Counted from the first letter of the stretch, positions 18,601 through 28,092 are shown. The stretch: DNA of 64,000 nucleotides from an uncultured Shewanella sp. (GCF_947501665.1 NZ_CANMWS010000007.1:124001-188000), one strand, 5' to 3'. Program-made: numbers and translations. Notes: generated by a model from the letters alone, not told the origin.

Positions 18601-18880
18601 GTATACCCAAATAACATGAAAATGCAGAATTGAGCTGGAATAAAAAGGCTTATAGGCAAAGCGTTGAACAGCGAGCCTAGTTGTTCTAAGTCAATGTTCA
18701 ATAACGCAATATAAAACGCTTTAATCTTATTAATAAAAATCAGCCTGTTAGGGATCGAACAAGCCCTACTTCTGCATTTTATCATTTTAAAAAGTGCCTA
18801 CATTCCCTCAATAACAGGCTTTGAACTCGAGTATTTGAGCGGTTCTGAAACTCGCATCTTCATGTCAATGGGCAATATAC
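18601..18880. mobile_element. MITE-like element, copy 2
   Basis: Imperfect terminal inverted repeats: GTATACCCAAATAACATG at 18601 onward against the complement of 18851-18880 (which reads GTATATTGCCCATTGACATG). Interior modules AGCTGGAATAAAAA, TAGGCAAAGCG, CAGCCTGTTAGGG and GTGCCTACATTCC occur in the same order and at nearly the same distance from the ends as in copy 1. A 79-codon minus-strand frame inside it is not a credible gene. The flanks, 18309-18600 and 18881-19260, are AT-rich and show nothing else I can name. Confidence 0.75.
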
Positions 18881-19260
18881 TAAATGACACACAAGGTCAT
18901 CATTTTATGCCTTTAACTCAAATGAACTCTAGGACCTTTGCTTAATCTTACAATTAGTTAAACACTAAAAATACAATATAAAAACTCTATAAATACAATA
19001 AAACTCATTAAGAAACACTTAAAAACATTAAAACAACATTGACAAGGTTATATTCGAATTTTAGTCTAAGATAATAAAACAGTTAAATGGGACTATTGCC
19101 GCTTATTTATAACAACGATAAAAATATAAAAGGACTTTACTCATAGCCTAAAGCATGAAGTAACCATATGTTAATAAGCTATATTTGAGATGGATTAAAA
19201 ACATAATAATAAAAAATACTTTAATCGATACGTGTAACGAACAATGGAAAGGATGTTTCA

Positions 19261-20196
19261 ATGAAACTATTTACATCATTTACAAAGTGGATTTTACTCG
19301 CACTTCTCGCCCTAATTATTCTTTTTACCGCTTACCATTCTTATTTAAGATTAAAACCCGAAGCAGCTAACTTGCCTGAACATCACGGAAAGGTGCAATC
19401 AAGGCTTCATTTAAGCCAAGGAGAGCAGCAACCATTACTGGTCTATTTAGGCGGAGAAGAAGATCACCATCACTGGAATAGTGATGCGTCCCTTGATCCT
19501 AAAAAACTACAAACCATAACCGATAAAGGCTATGCATTGCTCACCTTAGATTATTTTGGTAAAGATGGCACCCCAGAACATTTAGACCGAATTGATTTAG
19601 CGGGCGTCCACAAAGCCATATTGGATGCAGCAAGTCACCCGCAAGTTAATCAGAAATGCATTGCAGTCATTGGGGTATCTAAAGGAGCCGAGCTTGCTTT
19701 AACCTTAGGCAGTTATTATCCAGAAATCAGAGCGATTGCCGGTATCGTTCCGAGTCATGTCGTCTTCGCAGGTTTTACGAACACTATGGCAACATCTTCA
19801 TTGTCAATCAATGGAGAGCAGCTCCCCTTTGTTCCTGTATCACTTCATTCAGTGTTAACTTATTTTACTCAAGACTTAAAATCCAGCATTGATATTATGT
19901 TAGAAGATGAAGAAGCTGTCGAAAATGCCGCTATTAAGGTAGAACATATTCAAGGTCCATTACTGTTTATGTCAGCGATTAATGATAGGCATTGGCCATC
20001 GACTGAAATGTCAGAGAAAATGATGCAAAGGCTGAGAAACCATGATTTTCCATATCACTTTGAACACATCACCTCAGCAGGTGAACATGGTGCTTGGATG
20101 AGTCAAGATGATAAAATTTATAACTTCTTTGAAGAACATTTGCTGGCTAAAAACCCCTCTGATTGCCCTAGAAATAATGCGATAAGCCCTCAGTAA
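19261..20196 (+). CDS. Alpha/beta hydrolase of the BAAT / acyl-CoA thioesterase C-terminal type, membrane-anchored
   Basis: 311 residues. An uncleaved N-terminal membrane helix (residues 9-28, WILLALLALIILFTAYH) is followed by a domain like the C-terminal part of bile-acid-CoA:amino acid N-acyltransferase and acyl-CoA thioesterases. The nucleophile elbow is VIGVSKGAELAL (Ser, as in many bacterial members), the acid residue is probably in SAINDRHWPS and the His in AGEHGAWM. Substrate unknown; thioester or ester hydrolysis outside the cytoplasmic face is the best guess. AAGGA precedes the ATG. It is not clearly in an operon: the next gene starts more than 260 bases further on. Confidence 0.82.
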   Translation: MKLFTSFTKWILLALLALIILFTAYHSYLRLKPEAANLPEHHGKVQSRLHLSQGEQQPLLVYLGGEEDHHHWNSDASLDPKKLQTITDKGYALLTLDYFGKDGTPEHLDRIDLAGVHKAILDAASHPQVNQKCIAVIGVSKGAELALTLGSYYPEIRAIAGIVPSHVVFAGFTNTMATSSLSINGEQLPFVPVSLHSVLTYFTQDLKSSIDIMLEDEEAVENAAIKVEHIQGPLLFMSAINDRHWPSTEMSEKMMQRLRNHDFPYHFEHITSAGEHGAWMSQDDKIYNFFEEHLLAKNPSDCPRNNAISPQ

Positions 20197-20459
20197 CGAC
20201 ATACTATAGCTATATCAATCACAGTCCTTTAATATTATCTCTTTACATAAGTCACTTGAAAAGACAATTCAGTGGCTTAAGTCAATTCATTTTTAAGTAT
20301 GACAATATTCAACCACATCGAACAAATGTTAAGCTCAAGTGTATAGTTCATGCCACCTAAGTAATGAATAAGAAAAAGGCCGTTAAATTTTAATAAAAGC
20401 ACTGTCAACAAACGTCACTCAATACTATGCTCATAATGGACACTCAAATAGAGAACATA

Positions 20460-21344
20460 ATGAAGCATTACAGATTAACACTTTTAAGCTTAGTACTATT
20501 GTTTAATGTTAACGCCTTTGCTTTACAAAGCGATCTCCAACAAGAAGTGATTATATCGGCTAAAAACCAGCAAGCCGATATCAAAAATAACCAAATGATC
20601 TTTAATGGCCCTGTAAAAGTCACTCAAGGTTCTATTACCATAACGGCGCAAACATTACGGGCATTTTCAACAACCGATGACGAGCATAAAATTTTAGTCG
20701 CCACAGGGGCACCTGCAACCTATTCTCAAAAGATGGATAATGGATTGATGGCCTCAGCCAGTGCTAAGGAAATCCGTTATGATCTGAATACACGAGTATT
20801 ACAACTGACAGGAGATGCAATACTTGAACAAAGTGGCAATAAAGTCACTAGTAACGCTATTACTTATGACATATTGCAGCAAAAACTCACCGCACAAAGT
20901 GGAAGTAAAGGCAAAGATAGAGTCACTACTGTCATCAAAATGGACAGTGTCCAACACAACACACCTGTCAGTGCCGCTACCACTACAAAAGTAAATGACA
21001 AAAAGAAGGGCAACAAACCAACGCCAATCAGCCCCTCAACGAAGAAAGCCTCTCCCCTCAGTATTGCGCCAATAAGTCAAAACAAACTTAATCAGCCTCC
21101 AGCCGATCAATCTGGGTGGTATATTCAAGTGGGGGTTTTTGCTAAACAATCTTCAATCAATAACGCCATTAAGAAAATCAAAAACAGTGGATTTGACTAT
21201 ATTGTCTTCCCAGATATGATCAGAGAACAAACAGTATCTAGAATACTCGTTGGTCCTTATCAGAGCTTAGAATCAGCCAAGAAAGACATTAAACAAGTGC
21301 AATTCGAGATAGAAAAAAACGCCTATTTTTACCACATTAAGTAG
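20460..21344 (+). CDS. LptA/OstA-like periplasmic protein fused to a SPOR domain
   Basis: 294 residues from the ATG at 20460, which opens a good signal peptide (MKHYRLTLLSLVLLFNVNAFA); an ATG 11 codons earlier is possible. Residues about 30-165 match LptA, the periplasmic bridge protein that carries lipopolysaccharide from the inner to the outer membrane: FNGPVKVTQGSITITAQTL, ATGAPATYSQKMDNG, EIRYDLNTRVLQLTGDA, ITYDILQQKLTA and RVTTVI correspond block for block to the E. coli protein. After a Pro/Ser/Lys linker, residues about 220-294 form a SPOR domain (WYIQVGVFAKQSSINNAIKKI, RILVGPYQSLESAKKDI), which binds denuded glycan strands of septal peptidoglycan. The usual lptA sits beside lptB and has no SPOR domain, so this is a paralogue standing alone. 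Confidence 0.85.
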   Translation: MKHYRLTLLSLVLLFNVNAFALQSDLQQEVIISAKNQQADIKNNQMIFNGPVKVTQGSITITAQTLRAFSTTDDEHKILVATGAPATYSQKMDNGLMASASAKEIRYDLNTRVLQLTGDAILEQSGNKVTSNAITYDILQQKLTAQSGSKGKDRVTTVIKMDSVQHNTPVSAATTTKVNDKKKGNKPTPISPSTKKASPLSIAPISQNKLNQPPADQSGWYIQVGVFAKQSSINNAIKKIKNSGFDYIVFPDMIREQTVSRILVGPYQSLESAKKDIKQVQFEIEKNAYFYHIK

Positions 21345-21384
21345 GCGTTAATCTTCTGTAATCCCCATTTAAGATTCATTACTT

Positions 21385-22701
21385 TCATGAAGTAGCAGCT
21401 TGTTTACGTAAAAAAGGAATGAGCAATAGCCCCACCACCCCAGCAGAACAAGTCAACACAGTAAAAAATCCGGTCCAACTATACAGCTCTAAAATACGTG
21501 CTAAAGGGTAACCGGCTAATGCAGCCCCCATATAAGCAAATAATCCAACAAATCCTGTTGCAGCTCCTGCAGCATCTTTATGTGAACACTCTGCAGCCGC
21601 GACACCAATGAGCATTTGTGGGCCAAAAACGAAAAAACCAATGGCAAAAAAGCAGGCTGCCTGCATAAAGTAGCCTTGGGTAGGAAAGAACCAAAGTGCC
21701 GCCACAGCAATTAAAATACCTATCGAAAATAACCAATTCATGGGCCCACGGTTACCTTTAAATAAAATATCTGAGCCCCAACCTGCCACTAATGAACCAA
21801 TAAATCCGCCAATCTCAAATAAAGACAATGCACCATTGGCTGTCATTAAATCGTAGCCTTGCTCTTCCGTTAAATACAAATTTCCCCAATCATTAATCCC
21901 CGTACGAACAATGTAGACCAGTACATAACTCAGCGCCAATAGCCAAATATATTTATTGGAAAGCACATATTTAAACAAAATTTCCTTGGTACTCAAGCCT
22001 TCATCTGAGTGTTCAAAAGCTTGCTCAAGCTTGTCATTGCGCCAATCACCAATACTGGGAAGGCCTAAAGTTTGGGGCTTATCTCTCAAACGCCAACACA
22101 AAAATAACCCAACCACTATGGCGCAAATACCGGGTACTATCATCCCCATACGCCAACTAAAATGCAACGTCAATATTCCCACTAGCAAGGGAATAATGGC
22201 CCCTCCCACATTATGAGAAGTGTTCCAAATCGACCACCAAAAACCACGCTCAGAACGTGAATACCAAGTGGTCAATAATTTTGAGCAAGGCGGCCACCCC
22301 CAACCTTGAAAAAAGGCATTCAGTACCCAAAGGGATGCAAAAACCATTATTGAAGAAGACAAGCCAAAGAGAATATTAATAACACCCGTTGCAATTAGCC
22401 CTATTCCCATGAAATAACGAGGGTTTGCTCTATCACTCATAATGCCAGAGACAAATTTTGAACAACCATAGGTCAAATAAAACAAGGTGCCTAAGACACC
22501 AATATCAGATTTATCAAGCCCTAAATCAGCCACCATAGCTGGCATGACAAAATTAAAACTTTTCCGAGTAAAATAAAAAACAGCGTATCCTATGTACATA
22601 GTGAACATCAGGTGCAAGCGCCAGAACTTATAATCCTTATCGACTTGCTTAGGAGACGTCATCATTGGCTTTATCGAAGCCGCTTTTAAAAAATTAAACA
22701 T
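21385..22701 (-). CDS. uhpC: UhpC-like major facilitator (organophosphate:phosphate antiporter family)
   Basis: 438 residues and about 12 membrane helices, strongly like E. coli UhpC (439 aa), the transport-like membrane sensor of glucose 6-phosphate that works with UhpB/UhpA to induce UhpT. Matching blocks are YALFYFTRKSFN-type YAVFYFTRKSFNFVMPAM, DIGVLGTLFYLTYGCSKFVSGIMSDRANPRYFMG, NAFFQGWGWPP, INDWGNLYLTEEQGYDLMTANGA, GNRGPMNWLF, FFVFGPQMLIGVAAAECSHKDAAGAATGFVGLFAYMGA. No uhpA or uhpB is adjacent, so it may act as a transporter in its own right or as a sensor with distant partners. It is transcribed away from rbsA. Confidence 0.85.
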   Translation of the reverse strand: MFNFLKAASIKPMMTSPKQVDKDYKFWRLHLMFTMYIGYAVFYFTRKSFNFVMPAMVADLGLDKSDIGVLGTLFYLTYGCSKFVSGIMSDRANPRYFMGIGLIATGVINILFGLSSSIMVFASLWVLNAFFQGWGWPPCSKLLTTWYSRSERGFWWSIWNTSHNVGGAIIPLLVGILTLHFSWRMGMIVPGICAIVVGLFLCWRLRDKPQTLGLPSIGDWRNDKLEQAFEHSDEGLSTKEILFKYVLSNKYIWLLALSYVLVYIVRTGINDWGNLYLTEEQGYDLMTANGALSLFEIGGFIGSLVAGWGSDILFKGNRGPMNWLFSIGILIAVAALWFFPTQGYFMQAACFFAIGFFVFGPQMLIGVAAAECSHKDAAGAATGFVGLFAYMGAALAGYPLARILELYSWTGFFTVLTCSAGVVGLLLIPFLRKQAATS

Positions 22702-23242
22702 AGTAATCTAAACCTGTTTTTTACGATCTTTTATTATTAATGAACAACATTAAGATCAGAAATTATGTCAGCATAATAAATGGGTTATGATTAATAAATT
22801 CAATGAATACACCTCATTCACATTTGAATATGTCATGACCAATATTGTCTATTATTGTTATGCAAACAAAACAAGCCGACATGCTATAACATGTCTAATT
22901 TATTCTCAAAGCTCCTGTTTTTTAAAACATTATATTCATCATTTTATTAACGAAAAAAAATGATGAATACAGTCCCACCTCCAATTGATTACACTAAAAA
23001 AAACAAATATCTATATATATCAGCCAGATAAAACACATCAATTCATAATCATTATTAACCTACGACTTAATGCTAAGAATAACGTTTTCTTAATAGTTTT
23101 ATTTTTAAAAAACCAATGTCATTACCATTAAGTCACCAAATAAACAGTATAAAAACAACACCTCAACAATTCGCCTTACTGTTTAATTGCAACTAACCTT
23201 AAACTCATCATTATTAAACATGCTTCGACATCAAAAAGGCCC
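22702..23242. other. Divergent intergenic region with a long hairpin
   Basis: 541 AT-rich bases between the diverging uhpC-like and rbsA genes. The one clear structure is a 13-bp perfect inverted repeat (22933-22945 with 22957-22969, arms TATTCATCATTTT). It could be an operator or an insulating hairpin. I see no convincing CRP or RbsR site. Confidence 0.5.
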
Positions 23243-24751
23243 ATGACCCAACCCATTTTGCAATTAATTGAGATCTGTAAACACTATTCAGGTGTTAATG
23301 CGTTAAATAGAGCAAGACTCTCTTTATATGCAGGTCAGGTCGTAGCACTACTTGGCGAAAATGGTGCAGGTAAATCAACACTAATGGGAATACTTTCCGG
23401 CAGCGTCAAGCCAGACTCAGGGCAAATTATTTTTCACGAAAAAGAATTAAGCTTTCAACACCCCAAAGCAGCACAAGACAAAGGAATTAGTATCATTCAT
23501 CAAGAGCTAAACCTGATCCCTGAGCTCTCTATTGCTGACAATATTTATTTAGGGAGAGAGCCTACACAATACGGTTACATTGTAAAAAAAATATTATACG
23601 AGAAAACGCAAAAACTGCTTTCACAGCTTCATATTCGCCATTCCCCTGACACAAAAGTCAGCCAACTCCGGTTAGGGGAGCAGCAAATGGTTGAAATTGC
23701 TAAAGCCCTATCTCAACAAGCCAGTATTGTCATTATGGATGAGCCTACAGATGCCCTTACCCATAAGGAAACTCAACATTTATTTGATGTCATTAAGCAA
23801 CTTAAAGAACAAGGCTGCGCCATCGTCTACATCTCTCACCGTTTACCTGAAATTTTTCAAATATGCGATCAAGTAACGATTTTAAGAGATGGACAAAGCA
23901 TCACCCAAAAACCCATCACAGAATTGACAGAAAATAACATGATAGAATTGATGGTTGGTCGAACACTGGATCAGCAATACCCTAAGAAATCTCCTCCTTC
24001 AAATACCGTGAAACTGAAAATAGAACAGCTTAGTGGACCTTCTCTCAATGGCATTAAAATCACCAATCAAAACTTTCATGTCAACGCAGGAGAAATCCTC
24101 GGATTTTCCGGATTAATTGGATCAGGGCGTACAGAGTTAATGAAACTTATCTATGGAGCGCTCCCTCGAGATAGTGGCAAAATCAGCATTGATGGTACAG
24201 TGATTAACCCCACATCTCCCAATAAGAGTTTGCAAGCAGGATTAGCCTACATATCAGAAGATAGAAAAAATGACGGCCTCATATTGTCTTTATCCGTTAA
24301 AGAGAATATGAGTTTAAGCGCCTTACGACGTCTGTGTTATGTCACAGGACACATCAAACATGCTACAGAACATGCTTCAATCCAGCATTACATTCATCAA
24401 TTTAATATTAAAACCCCTAACATTACACAAGCTGTAGGTCATTTATCTGGTGGGAACCAGCAAAAAGTAGCCATCGCAAAAGGCCTAATGCTTCAACCTA
24501 AGGTCCTTATTTTAGATGAGCCAACAAGGGGAGTTGATGTCGGTGCTAAAAAAGAAATATACACTCTCATCAATACGCTCAAATCGAATGGACTCAGCAT
24601 TATATTAGTGTCATCTGATCTCCCCGAAATTCTGGGTATGTCCGATCGTATTTTAGTCATGAACCAAGGCCGTATTAACGGAGAGTTTATTCCATCTCAA
24701 ACCAACCAAGAACAATTACTGACTGCCGCCATTGACGAGAAAACAATATGA
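23243..24751 (+). CDS. rbsA: Ribose ABC transporter ATP-binding protein RbsA
   Basis: 502 residues, the tandem-ABC type used by sugar importers. The first half has Walker A GENGAGKSTL (about residue 40), the signature region LRLGEQQMVEIAKAL and Walker B VIMDEPTDAL; the second half has the degenerate GLIGSGRTEL loop, LSGGNQQKVAIAKGL and LILDEPTRGVDVGAK. It couples ATP hydrolysis to uptake by RbsC. The stop of rbsA overlaps the start of rbsC by four bases (ATGA), so translation is coupled. The assignment to ribose rests mainly on RbsB. No rbsD precedes it. Confidence 0.93.
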   Translation: MTQPILQLIEICKHYSGVNALNRARLSLYAGQVVALLGENGAGKSTLMGILSGSVKPDSGQIIFHEKELSFQHPKAAQDKGISIIHQELNLIPELSIADNIYLGREPTQYGYIVKKILYEKTQKLLSQLHIRHSPDTKVSQLRLGEQQMVEIAKALSQQASIVIMDEPTDALTHKETQHLFDVIKQLKEQGCAIVYISHRLPEIFQICDQVTILRDGQSITQKPITELTENNMIELMVGRTLDQQYPKKSPPSNTVKLKIEQLSGPSLNGIKITNQNFHVNAGEILGFSGLIGSGRTELMKLIYGALPRDSGKISIDGTVINPTSPNKSLQAGLAYISEDRKNDGLILSLSVKENMSLSALRRLCYVTGHIKHATEHASIQHYIHQFNIKTPNITQAVGHLSGGNQQKVAIAKGLMLQPKVLILDEPTRGVDVGAKKEIYTLINTLKSNGLSIILVSSDLPEILGMSDRILVMNQGRINGEFIPSQTNQEQLLTAAIDEKTI

Positions 24752-25713
24752 CTCCTCCTACACCATCACGCGTTCACTATTTTTCTAAATCTTGGCTAAT
24801 AGAACAAAAATCATTGCTCACCTTGATCTTATTAATCCTTATTGTCTCTTTGCTTAACGACAACTTTTTTACCGCTAATAATATACTCAATATTCTCAGA
24901 CAAACCTCTGTTAATGCCATTATTGCTGTGGGAATGACGCTCGTCATTTTGACAGCAGGCATTGATTTAAGTGTCGGCTCTGTTCTTGCCCTTTGTGGTG
25001 CCATCACCGCCAGCATGATTGGACTGTCATTCCCCATTGCAATAACGCTACCCTTAGCCATATTAGCTGGCGCTATGCTCGGAGGAGTCAGTGGTGTCAT
25101 TATCGCAAAGGGAAAAGTACAAGCATTTATTGCCACTTTAGTGACCATGACAGCCATAAGAGGAATAACATTGGTTTACACTGATGGGCGTCCTATTTCA
25201 ACAGGCTACACAGATCTTGCAGATCAATTTTCTTGGTTTGGAACAGGTTATGCCTTCTCGATCCCCATTCCAGTTTGGATCATGTTCATTGTTTTTTTAT
25301 TAGCCTATTACCTACTCAAACACACTCGTTTAGGACGGTATATTTACGCAGTGGGCGGTAATGAAGCAGCAGCGTATCTCTCAGGGATCAATGTTGCAAA
25401 AGTGAAAATCACTGTATATGCAATATGTGGAGCATTATCTGCACTCGCCGCGATTATTATCACCTCAAGACTCTCTTCAGCTCAACCCAATGCTGGGGTG
25501 GGTTATGAATTAGATGCCATTGCTGCTGTTGTATTAGGTGGTACAAGTTTAATGGGAGGAAAAGGCACTGTCATTGGTACCCTAATCGGTGCGCTTATCA
25601 TTGGCTTTTTAAATAATGCACTAAACCTTTTAGATGTCTCTTCTTATTATCAAATGATTATTAAAGCTGGTGTTATTTTACTGGCTGTCATTATTGATAA
25701 TAAAAAAACCTAA
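24748..25713 (+). CDS. rbsC: Ribose ABC transporter permease RbsC
   Basis: 321 residues with 8-10 membrane helices, the homodimeric permease of the ribose importer. Family marks are NILRQTSVNAIIAVGMTLVILTAGIDLSVGSVLAL near residue 50, the cytoplasmic loop GRYIYAVGGNEAAAYLSGINV that contacts RbsA, and the late block LDAIAAVVLGGTSLMGGKGTVIGTLIGALIIGFLNN. It overlaps rbsA by four bases and is followed after 69 bases by rbsB, the gap holding a repeat-derived sequence. Confidence 0.94.
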   Translation: MTPPTPSRVHYFSKSWLIEQKSLLTLILLILIVSLLNDNFFTANNILNILRQTSVNAIIAVGMTLVILTAGIDLSVGSVLALCGAITASMIGLSFPIAITLPLAILAGAMLGGVSGVIIAKGKVQAFIATLVTMTAIRGITLVYTDGRPISTGYTDLADQFSWFGTGYAFSIPIPVWIMFIVFLLAYYLLKHTRLGRYIYAVGGNEAAAYLSGINVAKVKITVYAICGALSALAAIIITSRLSSAQPNAGVGYELDAIAAVVLGGTSLMGGKGTVIGTLIGALIIGFLNNALNLLDVSSYYQMIIKAGVILLAVIIDNKKT

Positions 25714-25717
25714 TGCT

Positions 25718-25770
25718 ATATCCGTGATGCTTCAAGCTACAGTATTCAGCTGAAAAAACTACAGGTATAT
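25718..25770 (+). repeat. Half copy of a REP-like palindromic repeat inside the rbs operon
   Basis: TATATCCGTGATGCTTCAAG and the following CAGTATTCAGCTGAA match the arm and centre of the complete palindrome at 49532-49584. It lies between rbsC and rbsB, just before the rbsB ribosome binding site (AAGGA). Confidence 0.65.
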
Positions 25771-25782
25771 AAGGAACCCCTT

Positions 25783-26670
25783 ATGTTGAAACAATTAATT
25801 GCACTAATATTGATTACTTTTACATTTCCAGTATCGGCAAAGGACAATCAGAGCATTGCCTTAGTGATCTCCACGCTCAATAATCCTTTCTTTGTCACCA
25901 TGCGAGATGGAGCAACAAAACAAGCTAGTGCTTCAGGCTATGAGTTACGTGTACTCAACTCACAAAACGATCCTGCAAAGGAACTTGCCAATGTTGAAGA
26001 CCTTATCACCAAAAAAGTAAAAGTCTTATTAATTAACCCTACCGACTCAGATGCAGTAGGCAATGCAATACGACTGGCTAATCGTGCGAACATTCCTGTC
26101 ATTACATTAGATAGAGGCGCGAACCACGGTAAAGTGATATCACATATTGCCTCTAATAATATCGAAGGAGGCAAATTGGCAGGAGATTTTATTGCCAAAC
26201 AAATTGGAGAAAAAGGCTCTGTAATACAATTAGAAGGTATTGCAGGTACTTCTGCTGCCAGAGAAAGAGGTGAAGGTTTTTTACAAGCAGTGAAAACCAA
26301 TAACCTTAATTTACTGGCCTCACAACCGGCTGATTTTGATCGCACTAAAGGGCTCAATGTCATGGAGAACTTATTAACGGCCTACCCAAACGTTCAAGCG
26401 GTTTTTGCTCAAAATGATGAAATGGCACTGGGCGCACAAAGTGCAATTCAAGCAGAAAATAAGCATCTGATTATCGTGGGTTTTGATGGAACAAAAGCGG
26501 GAATAGCAGCGGTAAAAAGAGGTAAACTCACTGCAACCATTGCTCAGCAACCTGATGTTATCGGTCAAATTGGGGTCAAAACGGCAATCGAGCTATTACA
26601 AGATAAGGGGGTCCCCAAGATAATCCCTGTTCCCTTAAAGCTCATTCAGCAAACGCCTAAAACACAATAA
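25783..26670 (+). CDS. rbsB: Periplasmic ribose-binding protein RbsB
   Basis: 295 residues with a cleavable signal peptide ([19 protein letters not shown]). The mature part follows E. coli RbsB closely: [107 protein letters not shown] and [13 protein letters not shown]. The ribose-contacting Asp, Arg, Asn and Phe residues in these blocks are kept, so ribose is the likely ligand. It is the last gene of rbsACB here; rbsD, rbsK and rbsR are not in the window, and the next gene converges on it. Confidence 0.94.
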   Translation: MLKQLIALILITFTFPVSAKDNQSIALVISTLNNPFFVTMRDGATKQASASGYELRVLNSQNDPAKELANVEDLITKKVKVLLINPTDSDAVGNAIRLANRANIPVITLDRGANHGKVISHIASNNIEGGKLAGDFIAKQIGEKGSVIQLEGIAGTSAARERGEGFLQAVKTNNLNLLASQPADFDRTKGLNVMENLLTAYPNVQAVFAQNDEMALGAQSAIQAENKHLIIVGFDGTKAGIAAVKRGKLTATIAQQPDVIGQIGVKTAIELLQDKGVPKIIPVPLKLIQQTPKTQ

Positions 26671-26679
26671 AGCTGTACA

Positions 26680-28092
26680 TTATTGATTGGGTAACCACAG
26701 CTTAACTCTGAGCCCAGCATTGAGTCGATTATGTATACTTAAAAAACCATTATGCGCTTCGATAATTTCTCGGCATAGAGGTAGGCCAAGTCCTGTGCCT
26801 GACTGTTTAGTCGAATAAAAAGGCAATAATGCTTGTTTTAGTACGTCACTGGACATACCGTCACCTTGATCTTGGATGGTAATTTCAACCCCTGCTTTAG
26901 CATCGATGAACACACCATCTTTGATCAACAATTCAATAGCCTCCGCTCTTGAACCCGATTCATGGGCATTTTTTAATAAATTAAGCAGCACTTGCTCCAT
27001 TTGGACCACATCAAAAAATCCCCTTGTGTCAGGTAAGCTTGAGGCTAACTCAAAAACATAACTTTGTGTTAACTGCGCAATAAAATACTCCCAATCCACA
27101 GGCTGTTTTCTTGGTAAAGATAACTTGGCAAACTGAGAGTAATCGGCAATAAACTGGCTTAAATGTTGACTGCGATCGGCAATGGTATCAAAAATCAAAT
27201 TAAGTAGAGGATTATCCATATCCTGAGTGATCCTCTTTCCTGAATTGACCATCGAGACAATAGGCGCAACTGAATTATTTAATTCATGGCTGATAATGCG
27301 GATCACTTTTTTCCACACTCTGACTTCTTGACGATCGAGCTCGCGAGTCATTTGTTTCAATAAGAGTAAATGATGATGCTGGCCATTTAATAAAAAGCGG
27401 CCTCTGGACACATGCCAAGTCTCCCATTTTTCAAGGTAGTCCCCCTGATCTTCATCGCGGGAGGGCCCCTCATCACTTTCATCATTCTCATCACTCTGCC
27501 AAGAAAATAATCCCTCTTGCAGCTCCGTAATCGCATCACTTAACACCTTTGGCATAGTGTTTAGCACCAAAGATAAATTTAACCCCACAATGGGGCGTCC
27601 CTGATAAAATAAATGCCGCGCAGGATCATTGGCGTAAATAATGTTTTGCTTATCATCAAACAGTAACATCACATTAGGCGAACTTTGGATCACTTTATCG
27701 AGCAATAATTCCCGCTGATAAATATACTGGCGTTCCTGACGTAAACTGTTCGACGCATGATTAAACAGATTGGATAAGGTTTTAAACGGCTCTTCTTTCC
27801 CCTCAGGCAAGCTGACACTAAAATCATTATCTTTAAAGTTAAGCAGTCCAACTTCTAATGCTTTCAATGATTGTGATAAATGACGCGTAACGTAAACACT
27901 CGCCGTTAATGCGATGAAAACTGACAATGTAAAAGACCAAAGCAACGCACTTTGTTCAACATATTCCTGCAGCAATAACGCCGCAGCCAGACTCAGCACA
28001 CTAATACACACTGAACTTAGCACTAATTTGGTACGAATTGACCAAGGCATACTTACGCGTGCTATCATTTTTATTGATCTGTTTGTCATCAC
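26680..28092 (-). CDS. NtrY-like membrane sensor histidine kinase
   Basis: 470 residues. Two membrane helices lie at about residues 22-42 and 50-68, so the sensor has almost no periplasmic loop. A HAMP-like linker, a PAS-like segment (VIQSSPNVMLLFDDKQNIIYAND) and an acidic insert near residues 200-220 follow. The phosphorylated His is in RIISHELNNSVAPI; the ATP-binding part has NLLKNAHESG (N box), DQGDGM (G1) and GTGLGLPLCREI (G2). The H box SHELNNSVAPI is that of NtrY-type kinases. The gene starts directly at the end of the response regulator gene and is the last gene of the six-gene operon. Its partner is the sigma-54 regulator just upstream. Confidence 0.92.
   Translation of the reverse strand: MMTNRSIKMIARVSMPWSIRTKLVLSSVCISVLSLAAALLLQEYVEQSALLWSFTLSVFIALTASVYVTRHLSQSLKALEVGLLNFKDNDFSVSLPEGKEEPFKTLSNLFNHASNSLRQERQYIYQRELLLDKVIQSSPNVMLLFDDKQNIIYANDPARHLFYQGRPIVGLNLSLVLNTMPKVLSDAITELQEGLFSWQSDENDESDEGPSRDEDQGDYLEKWETWHVSRGRFLLNGQHHHLLLLKQMTRELDRQEVRVWKKVIRIISHELNNSVAPIVSMVNSGKRITQDMDNPLLNLIFDTIADRSQHLSQFIADYSQFAKLSLPRKQPVDWEYFIAQLTQSYVFELASSLPDTRGFFDVVQMEQVLLNLLKNAHESGSRAEAIELLIKDGVFIDAKAGVEITIQDQGDGMSSDVLKQALLPFYSTKQSGTGLGLPLCREIIEAHNGFLSIHNRLNAGLRVKLWLPNQ

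Noticed and set aside
18546..18785. A 79-codon minus-strand open frame
   Set aside because: It lies within the MITE-like copy 2, has no ribosome binding site and an odd composition.
24777..25157. A 126-codon minus-strand frame inside rbsC (and similar antisense frames in rpoD, amtB, the KAP gene)
   Set aside because: They are shadows of well supported genes, without ribosome binding sites or recognisable domains.
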